DNA from: Acidobacteriota bacterium
GTDB taxonomy: Bacteria > Acidobacteriota > Terriglobia > Acidiferrales > UBA7541
DNA: 64,000 nucleotides
Direction: 5' to 3'
Assembly: GCA_021788095.1 (NCBI GenBank)
Contig: JAJYLB010000013.1
Location: forward strand, 1-64,000
Part shown: positions 49,569 through 59,697 of the stretch, in pieces
How the letters are laid out: each line of letters opens with the position of its first letter
Numbering within the stretch: position 1 is the first letter of the stretch
The notes under the pieces: model-generated
The model's input: the letters and a program-made list of their open reading frames with translations, nothing else
What the model was told of the DNA's origin: nothing
Database searches by the model: none
Translations under genes and position numbers: made by a program

Positions 49569-51384
49569 GGCTGAGCCTGGATCGATTGCCGAGCGCGTCA
49601 AGCAGCAGGCGGACATCGTCCGCGTGATCGGCGAATACGTTCGGCTGAAGAAGAGCGGGCAGAACTTCGTCGGGCTGTGCCCTTTCCATCAGGAGAAGAC
49701 GCCTTCGTTCGCGGTGCATCCAGCCAAGCAGATCTATCACTGCTTTGGCTGCGGCGCGGGAGGGGACGTGTTCCGCTTCGTGATGGAGATGGACAAAATC
49801 TCTTTTCCCGAAGCCGTCCGCGCGGTGGCCGAGAAGTGCGGGATTCCGCTTCCCGCCTGGCGCGGGCACGGCGGCCCGCAGGCGGCGCAGGCCACCGAGC
49901 AGCGGCGCGTGCTGGTCGAAATGCAGAAGGAGGCCGCGGCCTTCTTCCAGCGCCAGCTCGAGACGGCCGAAGGCCGCGCGGCGCGCGGGTATCTCGAGGA
50001 CCGCGGACTCGCCCCCGCCACGATCGCTCGTTTCGGGCTGGGCTGGGCGCCCTCGGGCGGGGAGTTGCTGGCGCGGCATCTGCGTTCGAGATTCCCGGCC
50101 GCCTTGCTCGACGCCTCCGGCTTGGTCTCGCGGGACCGCGGCGGGCACGCCTTCGACCGGTTCCGGCGGCGGGTGATGTTTCCCATCGCCACCGACGCGG
50201 GGCAGGTGGTGGCGTTTGGCGGGCGCGCGCTCGGCGACGAGATGCCGAAATACCTGAATTCGCCCGAGACGCGCATCTACACGAAGAGTCGCGTGCTGTA
50301 CAACCTGGACCGGGCGCGGGAAGCGATCCGGCGCGAAGGGTTCGCCGTTCTGGTGGAAGGCTATATGGACGCGATCGCGCTGGCGGAAGCGGGCGTCGAG
50401 AACGTGGTGGCCAGTTGCGGAACGAGCCTCGGCGACGCGCAAGCGCGTCTGCTGGCGCGCTTCGCGCGGCGCGTGGTGGTGAATTACGACGTGGACGCCG
50501 CGGGCCAAGCGGCCACGGACCGCTCGCTCGCCCTGCTGCTCGGCGCGGAATTCCAGGTGCACGTGCTGCTGCTGCCCTCGGCGGGCGACGCCAAGACCGA
50601 TCCCGACCAGTTCGTGCGGGAGCGCGGGGCCGCGGCGTATCGGGAACTGCTCGCGGGCGCGCCGCTCTACCTGGATTATCTGGTCGGGCGAGCGCGACGG
50701 CTGGATACGGGCGCGGTGGAAGGCAAGCTGCGCGCCGTGAATTTCCTGCTGCCTTACCTGGGGCTGCTGCCGAGCCCGCTCGCGCGCTCGGAATGGGCGA
50801 GCCGCGTCGCCGCCGAGCTTCGCGTGGATCAGACGGTGCTCCGGCAGTCGCTCGCGCAAGCGGCGGCGGAGCGGCGCCCGGAACTGAAGCCGGCGCCGGA
50901 GCTGCTCGCCCGCATCGGGCTCGCCGTGGCGGCCACGCCCGCCGAACGCCGCCTGTTGAAGATGCTCCTGGATGCCGATGCCCTGCGCGCGCGCCTGGCG
51001 GAGGAGATCCGCCGCGGCGATCTGCACCAAGGCCTCGAAACGGAAAAACTGTTCGCGGCTCTCGTCGACGCCGCCGCCGGCCCCGTGGGGCGAGGGAGCG
51101 CGGAAACGCTCGCCGCGCTCGGCGAGCGGCTCGAGGAGCGGGACCGCCGCCTCCTCTTCGAGCTGGCCTTCGAGAGCGCGGCCGAAGCCAGTTGGGAAGA
51201 AGCGGAGAGCTGCCTGGAAGTTCTCGCGCGCAGGAAGCTGGAAAGCGAGTTGCGATCGGTGCAAGCCGAGATCGAAACCTTGAAGGCGGGACGGGGAGAA
51301 GCGGGCGAACGCAAAGCGCAATTGCTGCGCCTGCTCGAGCGAAAGCAGTCTCTGCAGAAGTCGCTTCGCGGGCATGAGGAGTGA
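49567..51384 (+). CDS. dnaG: DNA primase
   Basis: A 605-residue primase from the GTG at 49567. The zinc-binding domain has C38, H41, C59 and C62 in LCPFHQEKTPSF and YHCFGCGAGGD. The TOPRIM catalytic core follows, with LVEGYMDAIALAEAG and VVNYDVDAAGQAA, and a helical C-terminal DnaB-binding region. The start is uncertain: the frame is open 28 codons further up, but those codons are supplied by the TTCGA-rich repeat and do not resemble the family. Neither start has a good ribosome site. rpoD lies 277 bases downstream, the classical dnaG–rpoD order. Confidence 0.95.
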   Translation: MAEPGSIAERVKQQADIVRVIGEYVRLKKSGQNFVGLCPFHQEKTPSFAVHPAKQIYHCFGCGAGGDVFRFVMEMDKISFPEAVRAVAEKCGIPLPAWRGHGGPQAAQATEQRRVLVEMQKEAAAFFQRQLETAEGRAARGYLEDRGLAPATIARFGLGWAPSGGELLARHLRSRFPAALLDASGLVSRDRGGHAFDRFRRRVMFPIATDAGQVVAFGGRALGDEMPKYLNSPETRIYTKSRVLYNLDRAREAIRREGFAVLVEGYMDAIALAEAGVENVVASCGTSLGDAQARLLARFARRVVVNYDVDAAGQAATDRSLALLLGAEFQVHVLLLPSAGDAKTDPDQFVRERGAAAYRELLAGAPLYLDYLVGRARRLDTGAVEGKLRAVNFLLPYLGLLPSPLARSEWASRVAAELRVDQTVLRQSLAQAAAERRPELKPAPELLARIGLAVAATPAERRLLKMLLDADALRARLAEEIRRGDLHQGLETEKLFAALVDAAAGPVGRGSAETLAALGERLEERDRRLLFELAFESAAEASWEEAESCLEVLARRKLESELRSVQAEIETLKAGRGEAGERKAQLLRLLERKQSLQKSLRGHEE

Positions 51385-51423
51385 GGGGCGGCGGCGGGGG
51401 TGGTGTCTTACGGTACAGAGCGG

Positions 51424-51452
51424 TTGACGGTTTTTGACGAAATGTGTGTAAT
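51424..51452 (+). promoter_or_regulatory. sigma-70 promoter upstream of rpoD
   Basis: TTGACG (51424–51429) and TGTAAT (51447–51452) are 17 bases apart, each one mismatch from consensus. They lie in the dnaG–rpoD gap, about 210 bases before the rpoD start, so rpoD can be expressed apart from dnaG with a long leader. The rest of the gap shows nothing recognised. Confidence 0.65.
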
Positions 51453-51661
51453 CTGGTTGGATTGACGGCTGGCGAATCTAGCCTGGGGCGGAGGGGCAGC
51501 GGCCACCGGCTTCTTCGTCGAAGCAAATCTGGGTCGAGATGGAGCGCTCGCCCGTGATCCCATCCGTGGTTCGCGATACTTCGACCTCCTTTCTTCGTGG
51601 CTCTGCATCTCGCCGTTCCGCGCGGGGCATGGGGCGCCGCAGCTAGAGTGGGAGACGAGCC

Positions 51662-53380
51662 TTGGCCATCGAGGAAAAATACGACCAGGTCCGGCAACTC
51701 ATCACGATGGGCAAGGAGCGCGGTTACCTCCTCTACGACGAGGTCAACGACATCCTGCCCGCCGAAGTCCACTCCTCCGACGAAATCGACGACTTGCTCT
51801 CCACCTTCGAGCGCCACGGCATCGACGTCTTCGAGGACGCGCCGGGCAAGGTCACGCGCGGAATGGACGGCGCGGGAGCGCTCGAACCGGCCGACGGCGA
51901 AACGAAAGAAGACGACCTTTTCGGCGAAGACCTGGATCTGAGCCCGGGCGCGCTCGAGAAAACGAACGACCCGGTGCGGATGTACTTGCGGGAAATGGGC
52001 ACGGTACCCCTGCTCACGCGGGAAGGGGAAGTGGCCATCGCCAAGAGGATCGAGCGCGGGCAGATGCAGGTGCTGAAGGTGATTTCGCGGTCGCCGCTGG
52101 TTTGGAAGGAGCTGCTGGGGATCGGCGAGGACCTGCGGGAAGGCCGGCGATCCATCAAGGAGATCGTCCAGTTTGACGACGAGGAGCTGACCGACGAGAA
52201 GGTGGAAGAGAAGACCCGGAAGACGCTGCGCACGATCGATCACGTCGCCAAGCTCTACCTGGAGGTGCTGAAGCTCTCGCAGAAATTCGAGCATGCATCC
52301 CGCCTGCGCCGGCTGTCCACGCTACGCGGGATATGGCGGATGGCGCGGCGGCGCGTGGAACTCTCCCGCCTGATTCGCTCGATCGAATTCAACGCGCAGC
52401 AGAAGAAATGGCTGATCGACCGGCTGCGCCAGACGGTCGAGCGGCTCCAGGCGCTCGAGCGGGAAGCCGGGAAACTCGAACGGCGGGCCGAGGCCGCGAA
52501 GGGCGAGAACGCCAGCGAAGCGCGGAAGGAGCTGCGCACGCGGCGCATCGCCCTGAAAGAGATCGAGATCGAGAGCGAAGTGAGCCTCGGGGAACTGAAG
52601 CGGAACCTGCAGTTGATCCAGCGGGGCGAGGCCGAGGCCGAGCAGGCGAAGAAAGAACTGATCGAGGCGAACCTGCGCCTGGTGGTCTCGATCGCGAAGA
52701 AGTACACCAACCGCGGCCTGCAGTTCCTCGACCTCATCCAGGAAGGCAACATCGGCTTGATGAAGGCCGTCGACAAGTTCGAATGGCGGCGCGGCTACAA
52801 GTTCTCCACCTACGCCACCTGGTGGATCCGGCAGGCGATCACGCGCGCCATCGCCGATCAGGCGCGCACCATCCGCATCCCCGTCCACATGATCGAGACG
52901 ATCAACAAGCTCGTGCGCACGCAGCGTCAACTGGTGCAGGAGTTGGGGCGGGAACCGACCTCGGAAGAGATCGCCAAGCAAATGGAGATCCCCGTAGCGA
53001 AGGTGCGGAAGATCATGAAGATCGCCCAGGAACCGATCTCGCTCGAGACGCCCATCGGCGAGGAAGAGGATTCGCACCTGGGAGACTTCATCGAGGACAA
53101 GGCCGTGGTCTCGCCCTCCGACGCCGTGGTGAACCTGAGCCTGAAGGAACAGACCTCCACCGTGCTGAAGACGCTCACGCCCCGCGAGGAGAAAGTGATC
53201 AAGATGCGGTTCGGACTCGAGGACGGCAGCGAGCACACGCTCGAGGAGGTCGGCCAGTCGTTCGCGGTAACCCGGGAACGCATCCGGCAAATCGAGGCGA
53301 AGGCGCTGCGCAAGCTCCGGCATCCCTCGCGCTCGCGGAAACTTCGCGCCTTTCTCGAAGGCCCCGCCCACGATTACTGA
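51662..53380 (+). CDS. rpoD: RNA polymerase primary sigma factor RpoD
   Basis: A 572-residue housekeeping sigma factor. Region 1.1 (about 1–75) includes [13 protein letters not shown]. Region 1.2 has [23 protein letters not shown] non-conserved region (about 150–320) precedes region 2 with [18 protein letters not shown] and the -10-binding residues. Region 3 has [13 protein letters not shown], and region 4 ends with [19 protein letters not shown]. The start codon is TTG with GGGAGACGAG just upstream. It matches the promoters seen across the window. Confidence 0.97.
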   Translation: MAIEEKYDQVRQLITMGKERGYLLYDEVNDILPAEVHSSDEIDDLLSTFERHGIDVFEDAPGKVTRGMDGAGALEPADGETKEDDLFGEDLDLSPGALEKTNDPVRMYLREMGTVPLLTREGEVAIAKRIERGQMQVLKVISRSPLVWKELLGIGEDLREGRRSIKEIVQFDDEELTDEKVEEKTRKTLRTIDHVAKLYLEVLKLSQKFEHASRLRRLSTLRGIWRMARRRVELSRLIRSIEFNAQQKKWLIDRLRQTVERLQALEREAGKLERRAEAAKGENASEARKELRTRRIALKEIEIESEVSLGELKRNLQLIQRGEAEAEQAKKELIEANLRLVVSIAKKYTNRGLQFLDLIQEGNIGLMKAVDKFEWRRGYKFSTYATWWIRQAITRAIADQARTIRIPVHMIETINKLVRTQRQLVQELGREPTSEEIAKQMEIPVAKVRKIMKIAQEPISLETPIGEEEDSHLGDFIEDKAVVSPSDAVVNLSLKEQTSTVLKTLTPREEKVIKMRFGLEDGSEHTLEEVGQSFAVTRERIRQIEAKALRKLRHPSRSRKLRAFLEGPAHDY

Positions 53381-53426
53381 CGGGCTCTCCTCATTCCCAC
53401 CGCCGCTCTCGCCCCGAAGCCGCTCC

Positions 53427-53480
53427 CGATTTTCGGATTTCGCTTTTCGATTTTCGAATATCGCTTTTCCCGTCGGTCCG
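53427..53480. repeat. TTCGA-rich repeat downstream of rpoD
   Basis: Related to 49516–49568. The shared part runs from TTTTCGA through TTTCGAAT to TTTTCCCGTC. It lies in the convergent gap between rpoD and the DUF2231 gene and ends two bases before the DUF2231 stop codon. Confidence 0.6.
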
Positions 53481-53481
53481 T

Positions 53482-53949
53482 CTATTTGGGTCCCGGGGCC
53501 GTCTTCCCGGCCACGCCGAGCCCATAGCGGAAGACCATCTCCGCGCCGCGGTCGGCCCCGAGCGTCACCAGGACACCCAGGATCAGCAGGCCCACCAAGA
53601 CCACCACTTTCAAACCGTGCGTAAGCCGCCGGCCGGCGAGGAGCGCGAAGACGGAGAGGCCTAGAGCCAGGAAATAGCTCGCGAGCATGAGCTGCTCGTG
53701 GGCTTCCAACACGGGGCCCGCGCTTACGGGCACGAGCTTGCCCGCGCTCAAGCCGGTGTAGACGGCCAGCGTCCCCCCCAGCGTGCCCAGCCAGAGCAGC
53801 CAAACCGCCGTGCGATGCGCCGGGTCGCTCCGGCGGGCGACCGCGAAGATCTCGTAGAGCAAAGCGGTAAGCCAGAGCACAATCGGGAAATGGACGAAGG
53901 CGGGATGATGACTCATCGCCGAGGCCCAGCCCGGAAGAAGGCTTTGCAT
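53482..53949 (-). CDS. DUF2231 membrane protein
   Basis: A 155-residue protein with four hydrophobic helices. The first helix carries the family signature HHPAFVHFPIVLW, and EAHEQLMLASYFLAL lies in the third; the conserved histidines could bind haem, as suggested for some relatives. DUF2231 proteins are common near cytochrome genes, but none is near here, so the role is open. The ATG follows AGGAG at eight bases. Confidence 0.85.
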   Translation of the reverse strand: MQSLLPGWASAMSHHPAFVHFPIVLWLTALLYEIFAVARRSDPAHRTAVWLLWLGTLGGTLAVYTGLSAGKLVPVSAGPVLEAHEQLMLASYFLALGLSVFALLAGRRLTHGLKVVVLVGLLILGVLVTLGADRGAEMVFRYGLGVAGKTAPGPK

Positions 53950-54050
53950 CCTGTCGCTCCTCGGACCCGGAACAAAGGTCAGAGCACATTATTTCCCGAC
54001 CGGCAACCGAAAGCGAGATGGATTCCCTCGCCCGCCCCTTCGCCTCTATC

Positions 54051-55031
54051 ATGGCTCTGGTGAATTTCTTGCTCGATGTGCGCGGACTTAGCGTGGAGTT
54101 GGCCACGGCTACGGGCCGCGTGCGCCCGGTGGACGAAGCCTGCTTTCGCGTGGGCGCGGGCGAGGCGGTGGGGCTGGTCGGAGAATCGGGCTCGGGCAAA
54201 ACGATGCTGGGGCTGGGACTGGTGGGGCTGGTGCCTCCCGGAGCGCGCCGCGGCGGGGAGGCGTGGCTTGCGGGCCGCGATGGCGCGCCGCCGGTCAATC
54301 TCGTAGCGGAGGGCGAACGCGGACTCGAAGCCATCCGGGGCCGCGAGATAGGGATGGTGTTTCAAGAGCCGATGACGGCCCTCAACCCGGTGATGCGCGT
54401 CGGGGCCCAGGTGCGCGAGGCCCTGTGCATCCACGAGCCGGGGCTGGGCGCCGCAGAACTCGGGCGGCGCACGCTCGCCGCGCTCGAGCGCGCAGCCGTT
54501 TCCGATCCGCCGGCGCGGGAGCGCCAATACCCTCACGAGCTTTCCGGCGGACTGCGCCAGCGCGCGATGATCGCCATGGCGCTGGCGGCGGGTCCGCGTC
54601 TTCTGGTGGCGGATGAGCCCACGACGGCGCTCGACGTCACGGTCCAGAAGCAGATTCTGGAGCTGCTCGGCCGGCTTCGGCAGGAGTCGCATCTGGCGCT
54701 GCTTTTCATCAGCCACGACTTGCCCGTGGTAACCCAACTCGCCGAGCAGTTGCTGGTGATGTACGCGGGGAGGATTGTGGAGCAGGGGCCCGCGCGGGAA
54801 GTGCTCGAGCGGCCGGCGCACCCCTATACCGCAGCCTTGCTCGAAGCGGTACCGCGAAAGGGCGCGACGCCGGCGGTGCTCGCGGGGAACGTGCCCCGAT
54901 TGGACGCGCTGCCGCCCGGTTGCGCCTTCGCGCCGCGATGCCGCTACCGCCGCCCGGAGTGTTCGCTGGCGCGGCCGGAGCCGCGGCGAGTTGGTCCCGA
55001 GCATTACGCCCGCTGTATTCTGGTGCCGTGA
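54051..55031 (+). CDS. dppD: dipeptide/oligopeptide ABC transporter ATPase, DppD type
   Basis: A 326-residue ATPase of the peptide-import family. Walker A is GESGSGKT, the Q-loop [10 protein letters not shown], the signature LSGGLRQR and Walker [13 protein letters not shown]. The C-terminal OppC-type tail has [14 protein letters not shown], the cysteine motif that binds a 4Fe-4S cluster in some homologues. Start options: ATG at 54051 (used), an ATG 11 codons earlier, or GTG at 54060, which has TATCAT exactly 7 bases upstream. The partner ATPase follows, but no permease or binding-protein gene lies in this block. Confidence 0.9.
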   Translation: MALVNFLLDVRGLSVELATATGRVRPVDEACFRVGAGEAVGLVGESGSGKTMLGLGLVGLVPPGARRGGEAWLAGRDGAPPVNLVAEGERGLEAIRGREIGMVFQEPMTALNPVMRVGAQVREALCIHEPGLGAAELGRRTLAALERAAVSDPPARERQYPHELSGGLRQRAMIAMALAAGPRLLVADEPTTALDVTVQKQILELLGRLRQESHLALLFISHDLPVVTQLAEQLLVMYAGRIVEQGPAREVLERPAHPYTAALLEAVPRKGATPAVLAGNVPRLDALPPGCAFAPRCRYRRPECSLARPEPRRVGPEHYARCILVP

Positions 55032-55053
55032 GCGACGCGGCTCATCGCCGGCA

Positions 55054-55914
55054 ATGGTTCCCGGCGGTCTCCGGCGCCTGACGGCGGCGCGCACTCACCG
55101 AACTGTGGCGAATCCCTCTCCACTCGTTGGCGTTACGCGACTCGCGAAGGCGTTTTCCCTTCCCGAAGGGAAGCGCATCCGGGCGGTGGACGGCGTCGAT
55201 TTCGACGTGGCGGCCGGAGAAACACTCGCCGTGGTTGGGGAATCCGGATGCGGGAAGACCACGCTGGCCCGGCTGCTCGTGCGCCTGATCGAGCCGGACG
55301 AAGGGGAAATCACTTTCCTCGGCCGCCCGTGGCTGCGCGCCCGCGGGCGCGAGCTGCGGCGAGAGCGACGCGAAATGCAGATGATCTTTCAGGACCCCTA
55401 CAGCTCGCTCGACCCCAGGCAGAGGCTGGGTTCGGCAATCGAAGAGCCCTTGGCCATCCACGAGCCCGCCCTCGCGCGAGCGGCCCGGCGCGCGCGCGTC
55501 GAAGAGGTCCTCGCCGCGGTCGGCCTGGAACGAGAGGTTCTGGGCCGCTTTCCGCACGAATTTTCGGGAGGCCAGCGCCAGCGCGCGGCGATCGCCCGGG
55601 CGCTGGTGTTACAACCCAAGCTGGTGATCGCGGACGAGCCCGTTTCGGCGCTCGATCCTTCGGTGGGCGGGCAGATTCTGGACCTGTTGGCGCGCCTGCA
55701 GCGCCAATATGGGCTCACCTACCTGCTCATCTCCCACAGCCTGCCGGTGGTGGCGCAACTGGCCACGCGGATTGCCGTCATGAGGGAAGGCCGCTTCGTC
55801 GAAATCGGCGCCGCCCCCGACGTCCTCCAGCGCCCCCGCCATCCTTACACCAAGTCGCTCCTCGACGCCGTGCCAGAATTGCCGGTCATCCCCGGCCGCT
55901 TCACAGCCGGATGA
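55054..55914 (+). CDS. dppF: dipeptide/oligopeptide ABC transporter ATPase, DppF type
   Basis: A 286-residue ATPase, partner of dppD. It has Walker A GESGCGKTTLARLL, FQDPYSSLDPRQRLG, the signature FSGGQRQR and Walker B LVIADEPVSALDPS. The tail ends in RHPYTKSLLDAVPELP, typical of DppF. The start is not settled: ATG at 55054 (used) or GTG at 55105, where family similarity begins shortly after; neither has a clear ribosome site. It uses the same direction as dppD, 22 bases behind it. Confidence 0.88.
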   Translation: MVPGGLRRLTAARTHRTVANPSPLVGVTRLAKAFSLPEGKRIRAVDGVDFDVAAGETLAVVGESGCGKTTLARLLVRLIEPDEGEITFLGRPWLRARGRELRRERREMQMIFQDPYSSLDPRQRLGSAIEEPLAIHEPALARAARRARVEEVLAAVGLEREVLGRFPHEFSGGQRQRAAIARALVLQPKLVIADEPVSALDPSVGGQILDLLARLQRQYGLTYLLISHSLPVVAQLATRIAVMREGRFVEIGAAPDVLQRPRHPYTKSLLDAVPELPVIPGRFTAG

Positions 55915-55963
55915 AGACGTCGCCACCCGCGGTAGCCCGTGGCGCCTCCCCGGCGTTCACCCT

Positions 55964-58330
55964 TCATTGCGCCGGCTCGGGGCCGCGCGGCAGATGATCC
56001 TCGAAATACCAGAGGATATTCTTGTAGACATCGAGACTCGTGCCAGGGCCTTCCGATAGGCCGTGCGTGCGGCCCGGATAGACCCGCATGTCGAACCGCT
56101 TGCCCAATTCGATCAGGCGATTCACCAGAAGCTCGAAGCCTTGGAAGTGGACGTTGTCGTCGCCGCTGCCGTGCATGATCAGCAAGCGGCCGCGGAGTCC
56201 GCTGGCGAAATTGATGGGCGAGCCCTCCTCGTAGCCCTTGGCATTATCCTGGGGCAGGCCCATGAAGCGTTCCTGGTAGATCGAATCGTAGAGGCGCTGG
56301 TCGGGAACCGAAGCGACGGAGACGCCCACGTCGTACACATCCGGATAACGGAACATCAGATTCAGGGTTTCCGATCCCCCGCCGCTCCATCCCCATACCC
56401 CGATTCGCTGCGGATCGACGTAGGGGCGGGCGCGTTCGAGCGATTGGAGCGCCGCGGCCTGCTCGGCCGAGGAAAGCACGCCCACCGTGCGATAGACCGC
56501 GCGGCGCCAGGCGCGGCCGCGGGGAGCGGGCGTGCCTTCGTTGTCGATGCTGGCCACCAGGTAGCCGTCGCTGGCCAGCACGCGATTGAACGTCGGGCCG
56601 AAGCGATCCTCGGTGGTTTGCCCGGCCGGCTCGGAATAGACGTAGACGATCAGCGGATACTTCTTCGACGGATCGAAATGGGGCGGCTTCATCAGCCACG
56701 CATCCACCTGGACCCCGCCGCCAGCGTCCAAACGGAGAAACTCGGTAGGAGCGCCGGTGAGCGGCCGGATGCGATCGGCGAGCGCAGAGTTTTCGACGAG
56801 CGTCCGAACCGTCCGATGGCTGGACAGCGCAACCAGATCGACCGAAGGAGGCGTATCGAAATCCGAGAACGTATGGATGGCCCATTGGCAGTTGGGAGCG
56901 ATGTCGTAGGAATGCGTGCCGGGCTGGTTGGGTGAAACCTGGACGGGAGCGCCGGAGCCATCCAGGGCCGCGCGAAACAGGTAGCGCTGGGTGGCGTTGT
57001 TGGGCGAAGCCGTGAAGTAAACCTCGCGGTCGCCCGGGCACACGGTGATGGGAGGGAGAACGTCGAAGGCGCCCGGGGTAACGAGCGCCGCCGTGCCGGT
57101 AGCGGGATCGACGCGGTAGAGGTGGCGCCAGCCGTCGCGCTCGCTCAGGAAGAGGAACGCGGCGTCGCGATCGATCCAGTCGATCCGGTTGTTGTAATCC
57201 ACCCAGGCGCTGTCGCTGTCCTCGAACACCGAATGCACCGCGCCGCTCGTCGCGTCGGCGAGCAACACCTGGTTCGTATTCTGCAGGCGATTGAGATGCT
57301 GCAAAACCAGTTCGTTCGCCTCCACCCAGCTCATCCGGGCGATGTAATGCTCTCGCGGGTCGCCCGGCACCTTCATCCAGACCGTCGGGCCGCCCTCCGC
57401 GCCGACGACGCCCACGCGCACGGCGGAGTTGGGCGTGCCGGCCTCGGGATAGGGATAGGTAAACGTCTGCGGATAGATGCCGTATTGGGGATAGGGAAAG
57501 CCGGTGACGACGCGGAAGCGCGGCAGACCGAGATCGTAGATCAGCGAGTACTGGCCGACCCCGGCGGTGTTGAACTGCCAGAACGCGATGCGGCGGCTGT
57601 CGGGACTCCAGCGATAGCCGTTGCGGATGTCCAACTCCTCTTCGCTCACCCAGTCGGAGGTGCCGTTGATGACCGTGGGGGAGCCGTCGTGCGTGAGCTG
57701 GGTGATGGCTCCCGTCGCCGGATTTTCCACGTAGAGGTTGTTGTCGCGAACGTAGGCCACCTTCGAGCCGTCGGGAGAGAATTCGGCGAACATCAAGGAC
57801 GAAGGCGGCGCGTCGCCGCCGAGCTTCTGCAGCGCGCCCGAATCCAGATCGCAGATCCAGAAGTCGCCACGCGTGTTTTGCCGCCACACGCGCTGCGAAT
57901 TCGTGTAGATCAAAACGCGCCGGGCGTTGGACGAAAGGGAGAAGCCCTCGATGCGAAGCGGCGCGGCGGCGCCGGGTGGAACGAGCTTCGCGCCGGAGAG
58001 AAGAATTTCGCGGCGGCCGGTGGCCGTATCGAAACGCGCGATGTCGAGCGCCCCTGGGGAGTCCGGCGAGGGTTCGAGGGCGAGGTAGGCGTCGCCCCCG
58101 TCGATCCAAGTGGCGGGGCGGAAGAATTTCGGCCGAAACTCCGGGGCGGTCATCGTCCGGACGAGAAGGGCTTCCGCGCTGTCCTGCTGCGGCGCGGCCG
58201 GCGGCGAGGAGCGCGGCTGGGCCCGGGATACGTCCAACAGCATGCAGGCCGCGGCGGCAACCACCGCGAGTCCCGGCAGGAAAAAGCGGCGGTAGAGCCG
58301 TGGGAGGGCGCTCGAAAACTTCCGGTTCAT
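55964..58330 (-). CDS. DPP-IV-like serine peptidase (S9B)
   Basis: A 788-residue prolyl-oligopeptidase-family peptidase that would remove dipeptides from the N-termini of peptides. A signal or anchor helix lies near 17–33. An eight-bladed propeller follows, containing SDWVSEEELDIRNGYRWSPD, whose paired Glu residues hold the substrate amino group in DPP-IV. The C-terminal hydrolase domain has the nucleophile S649 in GWSGGG (GWSYGG in the classical enzymes), the Asp in GSGDDNVHF and the His in GRTHGLSE. The start ATG follows GGAG at seven bases; an upstream in-frame codon is less likely. It may work with the dipeptide-transporter ATPases next door. Confidence 0.9.
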   Translation of the reverse strand: MNRKFSSALPRLYRRFFLPGLAVVAAAACMLLDVSRAQPRSSPPAAPQQDSAEALLVRTMTAPEFRPKFFRPATWIDGGDAYLALEPSPDSPGALDIARFDTATGRREILLSGAKLVPPGAAAPLRIEGFSLSSNARRVLIYTNSQRVWRQNTRGDFWICDLDSGALQKLGGDAPPSSLMFAEFSPDGSKVAYVRDNNLYVENPATGAITQLTHDGSPTVINGTSDWVSEEELDIRNGYRWSPDSRRIAFWQFNTAGVGQYSLIYDLGLPRFRVVTGFPYPQYGIYPQTFTYPYPEAGTPNSAVRVGVVGAEGGPTVWMKVPGDPREHYIARMSWVEANELVLQHLNRLQNTNQVLLADATSGAVHSVFEDSDSAWVDYNNRIDWIDRDAAFLFLSERDGWRHLYRVDPATGTAALVTPGAFDVLPPITVCPGDREVYFTASPNNATQRYLFRAALDGSGAPVQVSPNQPGTHSYDIAPNCQWAIHTFSDFDTPPSVDLVALSSHRTVRTLVENSALADRIRPLTGAPTEFLRLDAGGGVQVDAWLMKPPHFDPSKKYPLIVYVYSEPAGQTTEDRFGPTFNRVLASDGYLVASIDNEGTPAPRGRAWRRAVYRTVGVLSSAEQAAALQSLERARPYVDPQRIGVWGWSGGGSETLNLMFRYPDVYDVGVSVASVPDQRLYDSIYQERFMGLPQDNAKGYEEGSPINFASGLRGRLLIMHGSGDDNVHFQGFELLVNRLIELGKRFDMRVYPGRTHGLSEGPGTSLDVYKNILWYFEDHLPRGPEPAQ

Positions 58331-58480
58331 GAGGATTCTCCGCACTGAAAACGTTCGCTTCCGGGGCAACACTATCAGATTTCTCCGGGCCGGGGGCCGG
58401 CAATTTCATCCCCCCGCCGCGCGGGAAAGACGACTCGCAGGGGCGCAGACCCGGAAGGGTCTTGTTAGACTGAGTGGGCG

Positions 58481-59608
58481 ATGGGATTCCGATTCGAGGT
58501 GCTCAAGACCGATCCGAGCGGCGCGCGCCTCGGGCGTCTGGAGACGCCGCACGGGGCGATCGAAACTCCCGCATTCATGCCGGTGGGCACGGCGGCAAGC
58601 GTGAAGGGCTTGACGCAGGAAACGATGGAGGATTTGGGCGTGCGCCTGCTTCTGGCCAACACCTACCATCTGTTTCTCCGCCCGGGCCACGAACGCGTGA
58701 AGCGGCTGGGCGGGCTGCATCGCTTCATGGCATGGCCGGGTGCGATCCTGACCGATTCTGGCGGTTTCCAGGTGTTCAGCATGGCGGGGCTGCGGGAAGT
58801 CTCCGACGAAGGGGTTCGTTTCCGCTCGTATCTCGATGGGTCGGAGCACTTCTTCACGCCCGAACGCGCTGTCGAAGTGCAGGCCGCGCTCGGGTCCGAC
58901 GTGGCCATGGTGCTCGACGAATGCGTCGAGTATCCGGCCAGCCGCGAGCGGGCGCGGCATGCCGCCCGGCGAACGCGGGACTGGGCCGAGCGCTCGAAAA
59001 AAGCGTTTGCCGAGATCGGCCAAGCCGAGCGGCAGGCGCAGTTCGCTATCGTGCAGGGCGGGATGTACGGCGATCTGCGCCGGGAATCCGCCGACGAGCT
59101 GGTGGCGATGGATTTCCCCGGCTTCGCGATCGGCGGTCTCGCGGTAGGCGAGCCGCACGGACTCACGCTCGAGATGGCGGCGGAGGCGGCGGCGCGGCTG
59201 CCGGCGGACCGGCCGCGTTACCTGATGGGTGTGGGCAAGCCCGAGGATCTAGCCGATTACGTGGCCGCGGGCGTCGACCTCATGGACTGCGTGCTGCCGA
59301 CGCGCAACGCGCGCAACGGCTGCCTCTTCACGCGGCAGGGCCGGCTCTCGATCCGCAATGCCGCCTACGCCGAAGACGACGCGCCCATCGACAGCCGGTG
59401 CCGGTGCCCGGTCTGCGCGCGCTATTCCAGGGCCTACCTTCGGCATCTCTTCCTGGCGGGGGAAATTCTCGCTTCGGTCTTGAACACATCGCATAACGTA
59501 TACTTTTACCTTGACAGGATGAAGGAAATCCGCAACGCTATCAGTTCTGGGACCCTGGCGGCATTCCGTTCTGACCTTCAGGCGCGCCTTGGAGCGGGCC
59601 AACCCTAA
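58481..59608 (+). CDS. tgt: queuine/preQ1 tRNA-guanine transglycosylase
   Basis: A 375-residue enzyme that exchanges G34 of GUN-anticodon tRNAs for preQ1. The catalytic Asp region ILTDSGGFQVFSM and the second Asp region VDLMDCVLPTRNARNG are present. The zinc site is formed by CRCPVC and the downstream His. The ATG is preceded by TAGACT at nine bases with no Shine-Dalgarno. It heads the tgt–yajC–secD–secF order found in many bacteria, and complements queG at 10553. Confidence 0.96.
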   Translation: MGFRFEVLKTDPSGARLGRLETPHGAIETPAFMPVGTAASVKGLTQETMEDLGVRLLLANTYHLFLRPGHERVKRLGGLHRFMAWPGAILTDSGGFQVFSMAGLREVSDEGVRFRSYLDGSEHFFTPERAVEVQAALGSDVAMVLDECVEYPASRERARHAARRTRDWAERSKKAFAEIGQAERQAQFAIVQGGMYGDLRRESADELVAMDFPGFAIGGLAVGEPHGLTLEMAAEAAARLPADRPRYLMGVGKPEDLADYVAAGVDLMDCVLPTRNARNGCLFTRQGRLSIRNAAYAEDDAPIDSRCRCPVCARYSRAYLRHLFLAGEILASVLNTSHNVYFYLDRMKEIRNAISSGTLAAFRSDLQARLGAGQP

Positions 59609-59697
59609 AGTCGCGGTGAGGTACGGGAAGCTCGGAGCCGCTTGTATGCGAAGGTTGTCGAATTGAGCCGCGACGCAAGACATTCCCGTCTTCTGGA

